From the NCBI GenBank assembly GCA_002348185.1, contig DDYW01000058.1, positions 5,085 through 69,084 of the forward strand: 64,000 bases of DNA, written 5' to 3'. The stretch comes from Candidatus Hydrogenedentes bacterium UBA2224 (GTDB lineage: Bacteria > Hydrogenedentota > Hydrogenedentia > Hydrogenedentales > SLHB01). Below the pieces are notes generated by a model. That model was not told the origin of the DNA. It searched no databases and saw only the letters and a list, made by a program, of their open reading frames with translations. The position numbers were made by a program, and so were the translations under genes. Numbering within the stretch: the stretch's first letter is position 1; each line of letters starts with the position of its first letter. Positions 8,352-17,730 of this stretch are shown here, in pieces.

Positions 8352-8684
8352 CGTGCGTCTCCCCCACGCTTTCGTGGGCTCCCCATTCGTCCAGATCGTG
8401 TGTACCGCCGGGATGGCCTGGCGCCGGCGTTTGGCAACAACTGGGTATCAGGAACGTTCTTGGGCACCGCTCCCAACTGCCAGGCCACCCGCGATACGGG
8501 GCACACGGCGGCATCGCTTGCCGCTGATTGGGGGGACGCAAGGCCTGTGCCAAGAACCAGGTGAGGCGCCGAGGCTCTTAAGCAATTTACAGTAAATGGC
8601 TTACAAGAAACCCGCCGGACCGTGTTTCGAGCTCATGGTCAGTAAAACTTGCCGGGGGGAGGAACATTCTGCAGTGGAAACCGG
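8352..8684. other. Noncoding stretch upstream of the flagellar operon, with a 13-bp palindrome
   Basis: There is no gene in these 333 bp. It separates the start of flgF from the stop of the secreted glycosidase-like gene, both on the minus strand. Most of it is as GC-rich as the surroundings, but around 8577-8612 it becomes AT-rich and contains a perfect 13-base palindrome, ATTTACAGTAAAT, at 8585-8597, a candidate operator. On the minus strand a weak TTGTAA with a 17-base spacer precedes GCTTAA. No standard flagellar promoter is clear. Confidence 0.6.
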
Positions 8685-10274
8685 TCACGAGGTGGGCGTC
8701 GCGCCGCTCTCCTGGGCGGAGGGTTCCGCCGCGGCCGATTCCTCCGCGATAGGCGGCGCCGGCTCCGGGACGGGTGCGGTCGACGCCAGCTCGCCGGCGC
8801 CCCGGTAAAACCGGCAATCGCCTTTCCAGGAAATGCGTATCGGTTCAGCGCGCATGGTGCGCGCGGAGATGCCGAGATCTTCGAGCAGCAGACGGACCGC
8901 GCGGTCGAGCTTGACGCCGCGCGGGACCTTCCACGACGACTCGATACCGCGGGCCTGGAGGATCGCGTCGAGGATGGCCTCGTCGAGAGTATCCACGAGT
9001 TGCCGGGGAGTGGTGCAGTCGCTCTTGCGTTCGGAGGTGGACTGGTCGAGGCAAAGGACGGTTGCCCCTTTTACGTAATCCGTAACGTTGACCCTGTGGG
9101 TCACGCCCTCGAGGTTCAAACGGCCTTTTTCGGCCAGTTCGGCGAGGGTCGGGTAGTATTTGGGGAGCGCGAACGTCTTGTCTTGATGGGCGGCGAGGGC
9201 GACATAGGTCTCCTCGTAGCGCGAGGAGGGACTCCAGACCAGGTAGCTCTTGTAGCCCGCGGCCTCGATGCCCTTGATCTGTTCGGTGATTTCGCCGGGC
9301 TGGTACCAGAAGCCCTGGATCCAGGCGCGGACATCGACGCGGGTGCGTTTCTTGAGGCGCTTCATGCTCTCTTCCAGGATCTCCCGGGGACATTTCGCGG
9401 GATCGTCTTTGCCCATGAAATCCTTCGGGAAATGCGAGGGATACAGCATCGGGCAGATGGCGTCGACATGCGGAGCGATCTCTTCAATGCGCTGGCCCAC
9501 GCCGAAATCGTAGGTCATCCATGCGACAAACCCGAAGAGGTCGACGGAGAGGGTGGCGCCCAGGGGTTTCAATTCCCGGTTGGCCTTTTCCAGGAAGGCG
9601 CCGATGACCTGCAGACGGTCCTTGTCCTTCAAGACCCGGGGGTATGTCGCGCGGGTCAAGTCGCCGTCGGAAGGAAAGCGGACATAATCGAACTGGATCT
9701 CATCGAAACCGAGCGCGAGAAGCTCCCTGGCGAGGGCGATGTTGTAGTCCCACACGCGCTCGTCGTGAGGATTTCCCCACGCCAGTTTCTGGCGGTTGTA
9801 CCAGGGTTTTCCGGTGACGCTGTCCTGGACAGCCCAGTCGGGACGGTGGGTTGCCAGGAGCGTATCCTGAAACAGGTCGAGCTTGGCGATGGTCCACAAG
9901 CCGGCGTCATTGAAGCGCTGAAGCGCGGCGCGAAGCTGTTTGTCGCCTTTCGAGGCCTTGATTTCGCGGGCCAGGGCGTTTTGGGGCTCCCAATAGAGGT
10001 GCCCGTAGGGGTCTTTGACATGCATCACGACCGCATTGAGGCCGGCCTCGTTCGCGTAGTGGAGGGTCTCCGTGATTTTGCGTTCGTAGAAACTGGCGGA
10101 GTTCAGGTAGACGCCGCGCAGGCACTCCGGCGGCCGTTTCGTTGCGCTGGCGGCCGGGCTGGCGGCGGAACCGGCGTCGGCCGGGGCCGGAGACGGTTCG
10201 GCGGCGGCGCCTCGAGACAGGACGGCCAGCACGGCAAAGAACACCATTCCCACAGTAACCCCGCGTAGATTCAT
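8685..10274 (-). CDS. Secreted putative glycoside hydrolase (DUF4015 family)
   Basis: A 529-residue exported protein. A signal peptide (residues 1-25) is followed by an alanine/proline linker to about residue 47, then a TIM-barrel-type domain resembling the DUF4015 putative glycoside hydrolases: LRGVYLNSASFYERKI, GLNAVVMHVKDPYGHLYW, DLALGFDEIQFDYVRFPSDG-like strand (LGFDEIQFDYVRFPSDGD), SVDLFGFVAW and AICPMLYPSHFP. The aspartates in FDYVRFPSD and the SVDLFG strand are candidates for active-site residues. A roughly 150-residue C-terminal region beyond the barrel has no recognised domain and ends in a low-complexity Ala/Pro/Glu tail. The substrate is unknown. Confidence 0.82.
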   Translation of the reverse strand: MNLRGVTVGMVFFAVLAVLSRGAAAEPSPAPADAGSAASPAASATKRPPECLRGVYLNSASFYERKITETLHYANEAGLNAVVMHVKDPYGHLYWEPQNALAREIKASKGDKQLRAALQRFNDAGLWTIAKLDLFQDTLLATHRPDWAVQDSVTGKPWYNRQKLAWGNPHDERVWDYNIALARELLALGFDEIQFDYVRFPSDGDLTRATYPRVLKDKDRLQVIGAFLEKANRELKPLGATLSVDLFGFVAWMTYDFGVGQRIEEIAPHVDAICPMLYPSHFPKDFMGKDDPAKCPREILEESMKRLKKRTRVDVRAWIQGFWYQPGEITEQIKGIEAAGYKSYLVWSPSSRYEETYVALAAHQDKTFALPKYYPTLAELAEKGRLNLEGVTHRVNVTDYVKGATVLCLDQSTSERKSDCTTPRQLVDTLDEAILDAILQARGIESSWKVPRGVKLDRAVRLLLEDLGISARTMRAEPIRISWKGDCRFYRGAGELASTAPVPEPAPPIAEESAAAEPSAQESGATPTS

Positions 10275-10479
10275 TGGAATTGGCCCATTTCAGTCTGTCA
10301 CTGTTTCCCGTTCCGCGCGAGCACGCGATGTCCCCACATCGGACGAGCCGTCCGCAAAACAAACCCGCGACACAGGGAAGTGGCGGGGAGTACTGCGGTT
10401 TCGGAACGATTCCCCTAGCCTTGCTCCATGCCTTGCCGGAGGCATTATACCACGAGGGTGGCGCGCCCGCCGAACGCGC

Positions 10480-10508
10480 TTGACTGGCAGGGCAGGGCCT
10501 TGTATAAG
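10480..10508 (+). promoter_or_regulatory. Predicted sigma-70 promoter of the cyclo-ligase gene
   Basis: TTGACT at 10480-10485 and TATAAG at 10503-10508 are separated by exactly 17 bases; five of six match consensus in each box. Transcription would begin near 10515, about 28 bases before the ATG at 10543. It is the best promoter match found in the window. Confidence 0.75.
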
Positions 10509-10542
10509 GGCGGAAAACTCAGGGCGGGAACGAGGGCACGGC

Positions 10543-11118
10543 ATGCTGGAGAAGAAGACGATTCGAGAGCAGATGCTCGCGGCACGCAGGGCGCTCACGC
10601 CGGCACAGGCCGCGGAGAAGAGCGCGGCGATCGGCGCGTCTGTGACGGCCTTGCCGGAATTCGCAGCCGCGACCGCTGTGCTGACCTATGTGGCCTCGAA
10701 AGACAACGAAGTCGACACCCGGCCGCTGATTGCGCGCCTGCTGGAGGCTTCCCGGCCGGTGCTGGTGCCGGCAACCCTGGGTAAGGGGCGCATGGTATGG
10801 TCGCGCCTGGAATCGATGGAGGAACTTTCGCCCGCGGCGTTTGGCGTGCTGGAGCCCCGGGCCGAATGCCGCCGCGACATGCCGCCGCCCTCGGGCAGCG
10901 TGGTGCTGGTGCCGGGGCTCGCGTTTACGGAATCGGGGTGGCGCATCGGATACGGCGGAGGTTACTTCGACCGGTTCCTGGCGGAGTTCGCGGGCACGAG
11001 GATCGCCGTCGCGTATGCGCTGCAGCTCGTTCCGGAAATGCCCGTCGAAGCCCATGACATGCCGATGCACATCCTGGTGACCGAGTCCCGGGTGTACCGG
11101 TGTCCGGCGGCAGGCTGA
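10543..11118 (+). CDS. fau: 5-formyltetrahydrofolate cyclo-ligase
   Basis: A 191-residue cytoplasmic enzyme that converts 5-formyl-tetrahydrofolate to 5,10-methenyl-tetrahydrofolate with ATP, recycling a folate by-product. Signatures are LEKKTIREQMLAARRAL at the N-terminus and the C-terminal VVLVPGLAFTESGWRIGYGGGYFDRFL, whose glycine-rich loop and tyrosine/aspartate bind ATP and substrate. The ATG at 10543 gives the family-standard length; an in-frame ATG at 10480 falls inside the promoter. The gene converges on miaA with 15 bp between stops. In many bacteria this gene (ygfA) follows the 6S RNA gene; I looked for one upstream and could not support it. Confidence 0.95.
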   Translation: MLEKKTIREQMLAARRALTPAQAAEKSAAIGASVTALPEFAAATAVLTYVASKDNEVDTRPLIARLLEASRPVLVPATLGKGRMVWSRLESMEELSPAAFGVLEPRAECRRDMPPPSGSVVLVPGLAFTESGWRIGYGGGYFDRFLAEFAGTRIAVAYALQLVPEMPVEAHDMPMHILVTESRVYRCPAAG

Positions 11119-11133
11119 GCGGTCCGCTCCTTC

Positions 11134-12051
11134 CTACAGCAGGGCCAGCACCTCGTCGGCGTAGCTTTCGACGCTGCGTTCCGGATCGGCGTTGAGCCAG
11201 TGGATGCCGGGGTCGGCGCGAAACCAGGTCAACTGGCGCTTCGCGAATCGGCGCGTACTCTGTTTCATCGCGTCGACCGCTTCCGCTAGCGTTTTCTCCC
11301 CGGCGAGAAAGGCGGCGATCTCCCGGTATCCGAGCGACCGGAGCCGGTGGAGGTGTTGCGCGTACCCCGCGTCGAGCAGCCGCTGCACTTCCTCGACGAA
11401 GCCCTGCTCGATCATCCGGTCGACTCGGGCGTCGATGCGCGCATAGAGCCGTTCGCGGGGCCAGTCCAAGGCGGCCTGCACAGCGTCGAGCGGCATGGCG
11501 GCCTCCTGGTGTTCGGCATGCAGCTTCGACAGGGGTTCTCCGGTCAGTTCGTAGACTTCCAGGGCGCGGACGATGCGGCGCAGATCGTTCGGGTTGATGA
11601 CCTGCGCATAGGCGGGGTCGTGCAATTGGAGTCGCGCGTAGAGCGCGGGCACGCCGGCCTCTTCGGCTTCCCGATGCAGGCGCGTGCGGATCGAGTCGTC
11701 TTTCGCGGGTCCGGGGAACAGCCCCTCGATGAGCGCGCGCACGTACAGGCCCGCGCCTCCGGCCACGACGGCAATGCGGCCGCGGGCGTTGAGGGCATCG
11801 ACGGTCTGGCGCGCCATCCGCTCGAACCGGCCGGCCGAGAAGTCCTCGCCGGGCTCGAGGATGCCCACACAATGGTGTTTCGCGCGCGCCTGCTCCTGGG
11901 GCGTGGGCGCCGCCGTGCCGATCTCCATCCCCCGGTAGACCTGCATGGAATCGGCCGAGATGATCTCCGAATCGAGGCGCCGGGCGAGTTCGAGGGCGAG
12001 GGCGGTTTTTCCCGAGGCCGTCGGCCCGACGACGGCAACCACGTTCTTCAC
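11134..12051 (-). CDS. miaA: tRNA dimethylallyltransferase MiaA
   Basis: A 305-residue enzyme that adds the dimethylallyl group to N6 of A37 in tRNAs reading U-starting codons. The P-loop VAVVGPTASGKTALALELA is at residues 4-22, followed by SADSMQVYRGMEIGTA, which binds the prenyl donor and tRNA, and the swinging-arm region with GGAGLYVRALIEGLF. The C-terminus contains STRRFAKRQLTWFR, which contacts the anticodon loop. The ATG overlaps the mutL stop by four bases (ATGA), so the two are translationally coupled, the same pairing as in enterobacteria. Confidence 0.97.
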   Translation of the reverse strand: MKNVVAVVGPTASGKTALALELARRLDSEIISADSMQVYRGMEIGTAAPTPQEQARAKHHCVGILEPGEDFSAGRFERMARQTVDALNARGRIAVVAGGAGLYVRALIEGLFPGPAKDDSIRTRLHREAEEAGVPALYARLQLHDPAYAQVINPNDLRRIVRALEVYELTGEPLSKLHAEHQEAAMPLDAVQAALDWPRERLYARIDARVDRMIEQGFVEEVQRLLDAGYAQHLHRLRSLGYREIAAFLAGEKTLAEAVDAMKQSTRRFAKRQLTWFRADPGIHWLNADPERSVESYADEVLALL

Positions 12052-13925
12052 TGGCGCCTCCGGAAGCTCTTTTCCATCTGCACCTGGGTCAATTCCGTGA
12101 TGATGGGGCGTCCGTGGGGGCAGGTGTACGGCGGCCGCAGACGCCGGAACCCCTCCAGGAGTTCCCGGCGTTCCTCGGCCGAGAGATGGTCGCCTGCTTT
12201 CACCGAGCTCCGGCAGGCCTCGACCGTGAGCCGGAGCAGGTCGGAGACGAGTTCCTCGCGGTTGAACAAGTCGCCCTGGGCCAGCGTGTCAAGCACGCGG
12301 TGCACCACGCCGGGGATGGCCGAGTCTTCGTAGAGATGGCAGAGGGCGGTCACCTGGAAGGTGTTCCCGCCGAACGGCTCGAGCTCGATGCCCAGTTTCG
12401 AGAAGAGGTCGCGGTGCTCTTGAACCAGTTTCACATACGACGGCGGCACATCGACCAGAATCGGCACGACGAGCTGCTGGGCCTGGTAGTCGGCGTCCTG
12501 AAGGTCCCCGAGCAGGGCGTCGTAGGTCAGACGTTCGTGCAGCGCATGCTGGTCGATGATGAGCAGGCGGTCGTCTTCCGGCACGAGGAGATACGTCGCG
12601 AACAGCTGCATCGGCGCCTCGTGGATCTGTCCCAGCGGGGCGTAGAAGGCCCGTGGCTCGACGCCGGGGGTCTCTTCGCGCGGGTCGCGCCCGGGCAGGC
12701 CGGCGAACTCCGTCTGGGCAGGGGGCAGCGGATCGAGAGCCGGCCGGGGCACGGACACGGACGGCTCCGGCGCATCCCCGGCATCACGGGGCGCGGGTTG
12801 CGGTTCCGGGCGGCGGGCGGATTCGTAGCGGAGACGTTCGGGTGCTCCGGAGAACTCACGCGGGGGCGCGTCCTCCTCGTCCACGCGTTCCGGCGCGGGC
12901 TGGGATGTCGTCCGGAGCAGTTGTCCGAGGCGGTTGCGCACGGCCTCGCGGAGGGCCTGGCGGGTGGCGTTCTCATCGCGAAACCGGATCTCGCGTTTCG
13001 CGGGGTGGATGTTGACATCGACCAGGCGCGGCGGCGCGGTCACCAGAACGATGCCCACGGGGCGCCGTCCAACGGTGAGCAATCCGCGGTAGCCCTCTTC
13101 AAACCCGTATTGGAGGCTTCGGTTGACCACCGGGCGGCCATTGAAGAAGAAAAACTGGTGGGTGCGGCCGGAGCGCGTGAGTGAGGGGGTGCCGATGAAG
13201 CCCGAGAAGGTCAGCCCCGCGTCTCCCCCATCCAGCTCGACGAGATCATCCACAAATCCCAGGCCCCAGATCAGGGCGATGCGCTCTTTCAGGCTGGTGT
13301 TCTGGGGAATGTCGAAGAGCAGTTTCTCGTTGTGGAGCAGTTGGAACGCGACTCCGGGCGAGGCCAGGGCGTGGCGCTGCACGATGTCGATGGACTGGCT
13401 GAGTTCGGTGGTGATGCCTTTGAGAAACTTGGCGCGCACGGGGGTGTTGAAATAGAGCCGGTTCACGGTCACCCGCGTGCCGGGCGGGGAGGAGACCTGC
13501 GACACGTCGCGCAGGACGCCCCCCTCGATCCGGATGCGGGTGGCGTGCTCGTCGCTGGCGCGGCGGGTCACCAGTTCGAAGCGGGACACCGACGCGATGC
13601 TGGGCAGCGCCTCGCCCCGGAAGCCCATGGTTACGACGTTGTCGATGTCGTCGGCCTTGCGGATTTTGCTGGTGGCATGGCGTTCAATGGCGAGCAGGGC
13701 GTCCTGCTCGCCCATGCCGTGACCGTTGTCGATGATCTCGATGGTGCGGCGTCCAGCGGCCACGAGGCGCACGATGATCCGGCTGGCTCCGGCGTCCAGG
13801 GCATTCTCGATGAGTTCCTTGACGACAGAGCCCGGCCGCTCCACCACCTCGCCGGCGGCGATCTTGTTGGCCACGTCCTCCGGGAGCACGCGAACGGGCC
13901 GGATTTCTCGTTTTCTTTCGGTCAT
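12048..13925 (-). CDS. mutL: DNA mismatch repair protein MutL
   Basis: A 625-residue mismatch repair ATPase. The GHKL ATPase motifs are complete: ENALDAGAS at 40-48, DNGHGM at 66-71, and GFRGEALPSIASV from 101. A roughly 100-residue acidic/proline linker around 340-440 joins the C-terminal dimerisation domain. That domain has DQHALHERLTYD, matching the metal-binding endonuclease motif DQHA-x2-E-x4-E except for a final Asp in place of Glu, and CPHGRP near the C-terminus. It therefore looks like a nicking-type MutL of bacteria lacking MutH. Promoter at 13956-13984. Confidence 0.97.
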   Translation of the reverse strand: MTERKREIRPVRVLPEDVANKIAAGEVVERPGSVVKELIENALDAGASRIIVRLVAAGRRTIEIIDNGHGMGEQDALLAIERHATSKIRKADDIDNVVTMGFRGEALPSIASVSRFELVTRRASDEHATRIRIEGGVLRDVSQVSSPPGTRVTVNRLYFNTPVRAKFLKGITTELSQSIDIVQRHALASPGVAFQLLHNEKLLFDIPQNTSLKERIALIWGLGFVDDLVELDGGDAGLTFSGFIGTPSLTRSGRTHQFFFFNGRPVVNRSLQYGFEEGYRGLLTVGRRPVGIVLVTAPPRLVDVNIHPAKREIRFRDENATRQALREAVRNRLGQLLRTTSQPAPERVDEEDAPPREFSGAPERLRYESARRPEPQPAPRDAGDAPEPSVSVPRPALDPLPPAQTEFAGLPGRDPREETPGVEPRAFYAPLGQIHEAPMQLFATYLLVPEDDRLLIIDQHALHERLTYDALLGDLQDADYQAQQLVVPILVDVPPSYVKLVQEHRDLFSKLGIELEPFGGNTFQVTALCHLYEDSAIPGVVHRVLDTLAQGDLFNREELVSDLLRLTVEACRSSVKAGDHLSAEERRELLEGFRRLRPPYTCPHGRPIITELTQVQMEKSFRRRQ

Positions 13926-13955
13926 GCCGGTATCCAGACGTAAAGTAAGAGGTTC

Positions 13956-13984
13956 ATTGTATTGAAGCCCGGGAACGGCCGCAA
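13956..13984 (-). promoter_or_regulatory. Predicted sigma-70 promoter of mutL-miaA
   Basis: Read on the minus strand: TTGCGG (13984-13979), 17-base spacer, TACAAT (13961-13956). The -10 box matches five of six and the -35 box four of six consensus positions. The start of transcription would lie near 13949, about 25 bases before the mutL ATG. Gene position supports it; no experimental evidence is available here. Confidence 0.65.
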
Positions 13985-13989
13985 GCTGT

Positions 13990-14083
13990 CGTCACGCGAA
14001 GCGCGACGTTTCTGTGCCCGGCTCACATTGCCGGTGGCGTGGTCGACCCAGTGGACGCTATGGACGGTATGAACCCCATGGAC
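13990..14083. repeat. Hairpin with GAA loop next to short 9-bp tandem repeats
   Basis: Bases 13990-14008 form an 8-bp stem (one mismatch) with a GAA loop. From 14039 to 14083 follow five degenerate 9-base units each ending in GAC or AAC (GTGGTCGAC, CCAGTGGAC, GCTATGGAC, GGTATGAAC, CCCATGGAC). The units belong to the same family as the 20-unit array at 20760-20939. The stretch lies in the 237-bp gap between the mutL start and the stop of the next gene; no gene is present. Confidence 0.65.
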
Positions 14084-14162
14084 GTGCGGGCCTGAGCGAT
14101 TGGGAAGGGGGTCGAAATCCGGACGATCACGCGGCCCGGCTGACGCGTGGCTCCCTGGCTCG

Positions 14163-16172
14163 TCAGGGCCGCCGATCAAACGACATGAGAGGCGGGGCGC
14201 CGCTGACGTGGAACCAGGCGTCATACGCGCGGTCGACGGGCGCGCCATCTACACTTTCGATCACCCAGACGCCTTTCGGGGCGTTTGTGTCATACCCGAT
14301 GAAGCGTCCGTCCGGCCAGTGGAATTCGCGACGCAGCGTGTTCGGCTCGGGGTTGGCGTTCTGCAACTCCTCGAGGAGGGATCGCGGGAACAGGGCATCT
14401 CCGGGGAACAGCGCGAGCAGGCCGAAGGTCTCGTCGCTGTAGACGGCGATGGAGAGGTCCGGGACGGCCTCCGGTTTGAATACGGCCCATCCGTCGGCGT
14501 GCACTTCCGGAACGTAGCCTTGCGGGACCTGCACGGGGCCGTTGCCGCACGCGAAATGGCGGTGCACGCCCGTATGGTTCCAGTCCTGCCACGCGCCTGT
14601 GCCGCGAATGTGGAAACACTCGCTCAAATCGGTGGCCCCATCGCTCAGCATGAGCGTGATGGGCCGCGCCACGATCATGGAACGCGTGCCGCGATGCACC
14701 CCGCCCGCGGACAGCAGGTAGCCTGGACCGCCGCTGTAGAGCTCGGGGCTCGCCTTGGGTCCGCGGCCGAACTGGACGAAGTAGTCCGAACGCTTGTCGA
14801 TGGTCCATGCGAGAACGTCATCCGGGGGACGGTAGGGGCAGAGTTCGGCGATGATGGCCTGGGAACCGTGGCCGGTGAGCGAGGCCGGGTCGAAATCGGC
14901 GCCTGCGGGCGGCGAGGTCCAGACCCGCATGACTTCGGTATGATCGTCGCCATTCAATGCGGTATCGCCGGCATGGCGCATCTGTCTGCGAAAGGGGGCG
15001 AACCGGCGCAGGTCGAGGCTGCCCAGGGCGTACTGGTAGTTGATGATGTCCAGCAGATACCGGGCCCGGGTGGTGATTTCGCGGGACTGCGGGAAGGCTT
15101 CCAGATTGAGGAGCGCCTGGACGGTATAGCCAAGATAGGGCACGGAATTGAACTCGTAGACGCCCTCGTCGATCATCTCCTGGAGGTACTCCGCCAGCCA
15201 GCGTTCCAGGCCGTTGGTCTGATTGTTGTGTTCGGGCTCGGGGGTTCCGTGCGTGAAAAGCCACTGGTTCTTGAGATAGCGGCTGCCCTCGGTCATCAGA
15301 TGGTGGTTTTCGGTATCGGGCACCAGCCCGTACGAGCCCGGTACCTTGACGCGGGGTGTACCGCCGTCCTCGATGAGCAGCACGTTCACCACGTGTTCGA
15401 CCGTCTCGGGATACAGGCGTTCAGGGTCCTCGCCAAAGAGGTAGAGCAGGGTCGTCAACGTGACCTCGGTGAAATCGTAGTCGCCTACGCGCCCGAGCGG
15501 TCCCAGTTGCCAGGTTGAACCGCTTTCGTTGTTGGGGATCTGGGCCCGCAGGTACGCGTTAACCTCGGGCACGTCGCGGCCGAGGGCCAGCCTGGCCAGG
15601 CAGACGCGCGGCGCGGTGACCTTGGCGCTCTTCTGCCAGTCCGGGAGCTCTTTGGCGGCCCACTCTTCGAGCCAGGCCTGCCCGGCCGCCGTGGACGTTT
15701 TTCTGGCTGCGCCGGATGGCGGAGCTTCGATCATGGGCGGAAGGAGGCCGGGGTCGAGCGGCACGGTCCAGAGGCGTCCCGCGCCCTCACCCAGGCGGTC
15801 CGCGGCAAACGGGAGGAGACTCAGGAGGAGCGCCACGAGCCCCAGCCCAAGGGCCCATTTCACCGGCCGTCGCCAGTTCAGGCGCCTTTTGGGGGGAGTG
15901 GCATACGCTTCCGGGAGCAGTTCGACGCCGATGCGGGCCTGAAGCGACGGTACGCGTGGGTCCTTAAACACCTGGCCGAGCCGTTTACAGCGGTCGAGGG
16001 CCTCGTCGATTTGACCCGCGCCGTGAAGACACAACGATTCCAGGTAAAGCGCGTCGGCATTTTCGGGGCGGCCCCTCTGGGCGCGCGCCATCTCCGCCAG
16101 GGCTTCGCGATAGCGGCCGCGCCGGTACAGCGCGTAGGCCGCGGCGAGCGGATGCGCATTGTCTTGAGACAT
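14163..16172 (-). CDS. TPR-containing membrane-anchored protein, possible alpha-toroid enzyme
   Basis: A 669-residue protein. Residues 1-90 are cytoplasmic helical repeats of TPR type (AAYALYRRGRYREALAEMA; ADALYLESLCLHGAGQIDEA). One membrane segment at about 108-126 (WALGLGLVALLLSLLPFAA) places the rest in the periplasm. The large domain has regularly spaced helices and a conserved-looking GLVPDTENHHLMTEGSRYL block near 300, which recalls the Asn-His-containing helical toroids of polysaccharide lyases; this is only a resemblance. The ATG at 16172 has AAGGAG 8 bases upstream. It is divergent from the sugar importer operon, so it may serve the same substrate, but I do not recognise the family with confidence. 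Confidence 0.6.
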   Translation of the reverse strand: MSQDNAHPLAAAYALYRRGRYREALAEMARAQRGRPENADALYLESLCLHGAGQIDEALDRCKRLGQVFKDPRVPSLQARIGVELLPEAYATPPKRRLNWRRPVKWALGLGLVALLLSLLPFAADRLGEGAGRLWTVPLDPGLLPPMIEAPPSGAARKTSTAAGQAWLEEWAAKELPDWQKSAKVTAPRVCLARLALGRDVPEVNAYLRAQIPNNESGSTWQLGPLGRVGDYDFTEVTLTTLLYLFGEDPERLYPETVEHVVNVLLIEDGGTPRVKVPGSYGLVPDTENHHLMTEGSRYLKNQWLFTHGTPEPEHNNQTNGLERWLAEYLQEMIDEGVYEFNSVPYLGYTVQALLNLEAFPQSREITTRARYLLDIINYQYALGSLDLRRFAPFRRQMRHAGDTALNGDDHTEVMRVWTSPPAGADFDPASLTGHGSQAIIAELCPYRPPDDVLAWTIDKRSDYFVQFGRGPKASPELYSGGPGYLLSAGGVHRGTRSMIVARPITLMLSDGATDLSECFHIRGTGAWQDWNHTGVHRHFACGNGPVQVPQGYVPEVHADGWAVFKPEAVPDLSIAVYSDETFGLLALFPGDALFPRSLLEELQNANPEPNTLRREFHWPDGRFIGYDTNAPKGVWVIESVDGAPVDRAYDAWFHVSGAPPLMSFDRRP

Positions 16173-16341
16173 TGGGACTCCTTAATGGCAGTTTACCCGG
16201 CCCGCGACGAGGCCACCTTACCCGGCGCTGTGCTGCGGATCAAGACCCGGAGGCGCGGCAACAGTGGATTCCAGACCGTCGCAGATTGCATAATAGCGCC
16301 TCATCCGAACGGAAGACGATTCCTGAGCGAGACGCGATCCC

Positions 16342-17730
16342 GTGAAAGCCACATATCTGCGGTGGACTCTGGCGATAGCGGCATGCCTTGCCGTCGTGGC
16401 CGCCCTGTGGCCGTCGGAGGCGGGGTCGCCCGAAGAGAAGGCCGCGCTCGAAGCAGGCCGCGTCATCATTACCTATTGGGACCGCCACACCGGGCATGAA
16501 TTCGACGAGCGCAAGGTACTGATAGACGAATTCAACGCGTCGCAGAGCGAGGTTTACGTGCGGGCGCTGCCCATCGGTTTCACGATGGAAAAGCTGTTGA
16601 CCTCCATCGCGGGCAGAACGCCGCCGGACATCCTGAGCACGGAGGGGACCATCCTGGCGGCGCTGGCGCCCCAGCACTGCGTCATGCCGCTTGACCGCTT
16701 CATCGAGGAGTCCGAATCGGTCGATCCCGAAGACTTCTTCCCGCACGTGTGGCGCGCGGTAACATTCAGCGGGCACACCTGGGGGATTCCCGTCACGACG
16801 GACAGCATCTGCCTGTTGTGGAACAAGACGGCGTTCCGCAGGGCGGGCCTGGATCCGGAGCGCCCGCCGCGGACCATGACGGAACTGCTGGAGTACGCCA
16901 ACAGGTTGACCGTGCGCGACGAGACCGGCCTGAAACAGATCGGCTTTCTGCCCTGGCTGCCGTGGGATCATACGCACATGTGGGGCGGGCTGTTCGGGGG
17001 CGAATGGTTTGACGACGCCTCGGGCCGGTTCGTCTGCGGCGACGATCCCCACATCATTGCCATGTTCAGGTGGATGCAAAGCTTCTCGATCGACCCGGAC
17101 GCGCCGGCTCAGCTCCCCTATGCGCTGAATCCCGAGATGGTGGCTGCGTTCCGGACGGGGTTCGGCGCCTATCAGAGCGCAAACAACCCGTTCTACTCGG
17201 GGAAAGTCGCGATGACGCAGGAGGGCGAGTGGCAAGCCTCGTTCATCGCGCGATACGCTCCGGAACTCGACTGGGGCGTGGCGCCGCTCCCTCAGCCGGA
17301 AGGCGCGCCGCCGCGCTGTTACTCGCCCACCTGCGTACTGGATATGATCCCCGCGGGCGCGCCGCACCCCGAGGCGGCCTGGAAGTACATCGAGTGGTTC
17401 AACAGCCCCCGTCCGGGGGGCCGTCCCTCCCCTGCCAGCGACTACAATCGCGCGATCTGCAACATCCCGTGCCGCCGCGCCGACGTCATGCACGAGCGTT
17501 TTCTGGGCGACCCGGCGCTGTCGGTGTTTGTCAACGAACTTCTGACGAAGGAGACCCCCGTGTTTCCGGTAACGCCCGTGGCCCAGTTTTTTATTGACCA
17601 GGTGGAACGCGAGCGCGAACTGGTGACGCTGCGCCAGAAGACGCCCGAACAGGCCGCGCGCGCGATTGAAGACAGCGCCAACGCGGAACTGGACCGGATT
17701 CTGGCAATCATGCGGCGGGACCAGCCATGA
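16342..17730 (+). CDS. ABC sugar transporter substrate-binding protein (family 1)
   Basis: A 462-residue extracytoplasmic solute-binding protein. After a hydrophobic N-terminal segment (residues 9-24) the mature part starts with a VIITYWDRHTG strand and DEFNASQSEVYVRALP, then GRTPPDILSTEGT, LDRFIEE, GIPVTTDSICLLWNKTAFRRAG and GKVAMTQEGEWQASFIA, all typical of family-1 binding proteins for sugars. The leader contains IAAC, but a long hydrophobic run follows that cysteine, so lipidation is doubtful and the segment may act as an anchor. The start is a GTG at 16342. Its stop overlaps the permease ATG (ATGA), so binding protein and permeases are one operon. The substrate is unknown. Confidence 0.9.
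   Translation: MKATYLRWTLAIAACLAVVAALWPSEAGSPEEKAALEAGRVIITYWDRHTGHEFDERKVLIDEFNASQSEVYVRALPIGFTMEKLLTSIAGRTPPDILSTEGTILAALAPQHCVMPLDRFIEESESVDPEDFFPHVWRAVTFSGHTWGIPVTTDSICLLWNKTAFRRAGLDPERPPRTMTELLEYANRLTVRDETGLKQIGFLPWLPWDHTHMWGGLFGGEWFDDASGRFVCGDDPHIIAMFRWMQSFSIDPDAPAQLPYALNPEMVAAFRTGFGAYQSANNPFYSGKVAMTQEGEWQASFIARYAPELDWGVAPLPQPEGAPPRCYSPTCVLDMIPAGAPHPEAAWKYIEWFNSPRPGGRPSPASDYNRAICNIPCRRADVMHERFLGDPALSVFVNELLTKETPVFPVTPVAQFFIDQVERERELVTLRQKTPEQAARAIEDSANAELDRILAIMRRDQP

Noticed and set aside
10275..10542. 6S RNA gene upstream of the cyclo-ligase gene
   Set aside because: The position is classic (ssrS-ygfA), but neither strand shows the long hairpin with a central bubble; only separate short hairpins are seen. 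A TATAAT on the minus strand at 10449-10444 lacks a good -35 box.
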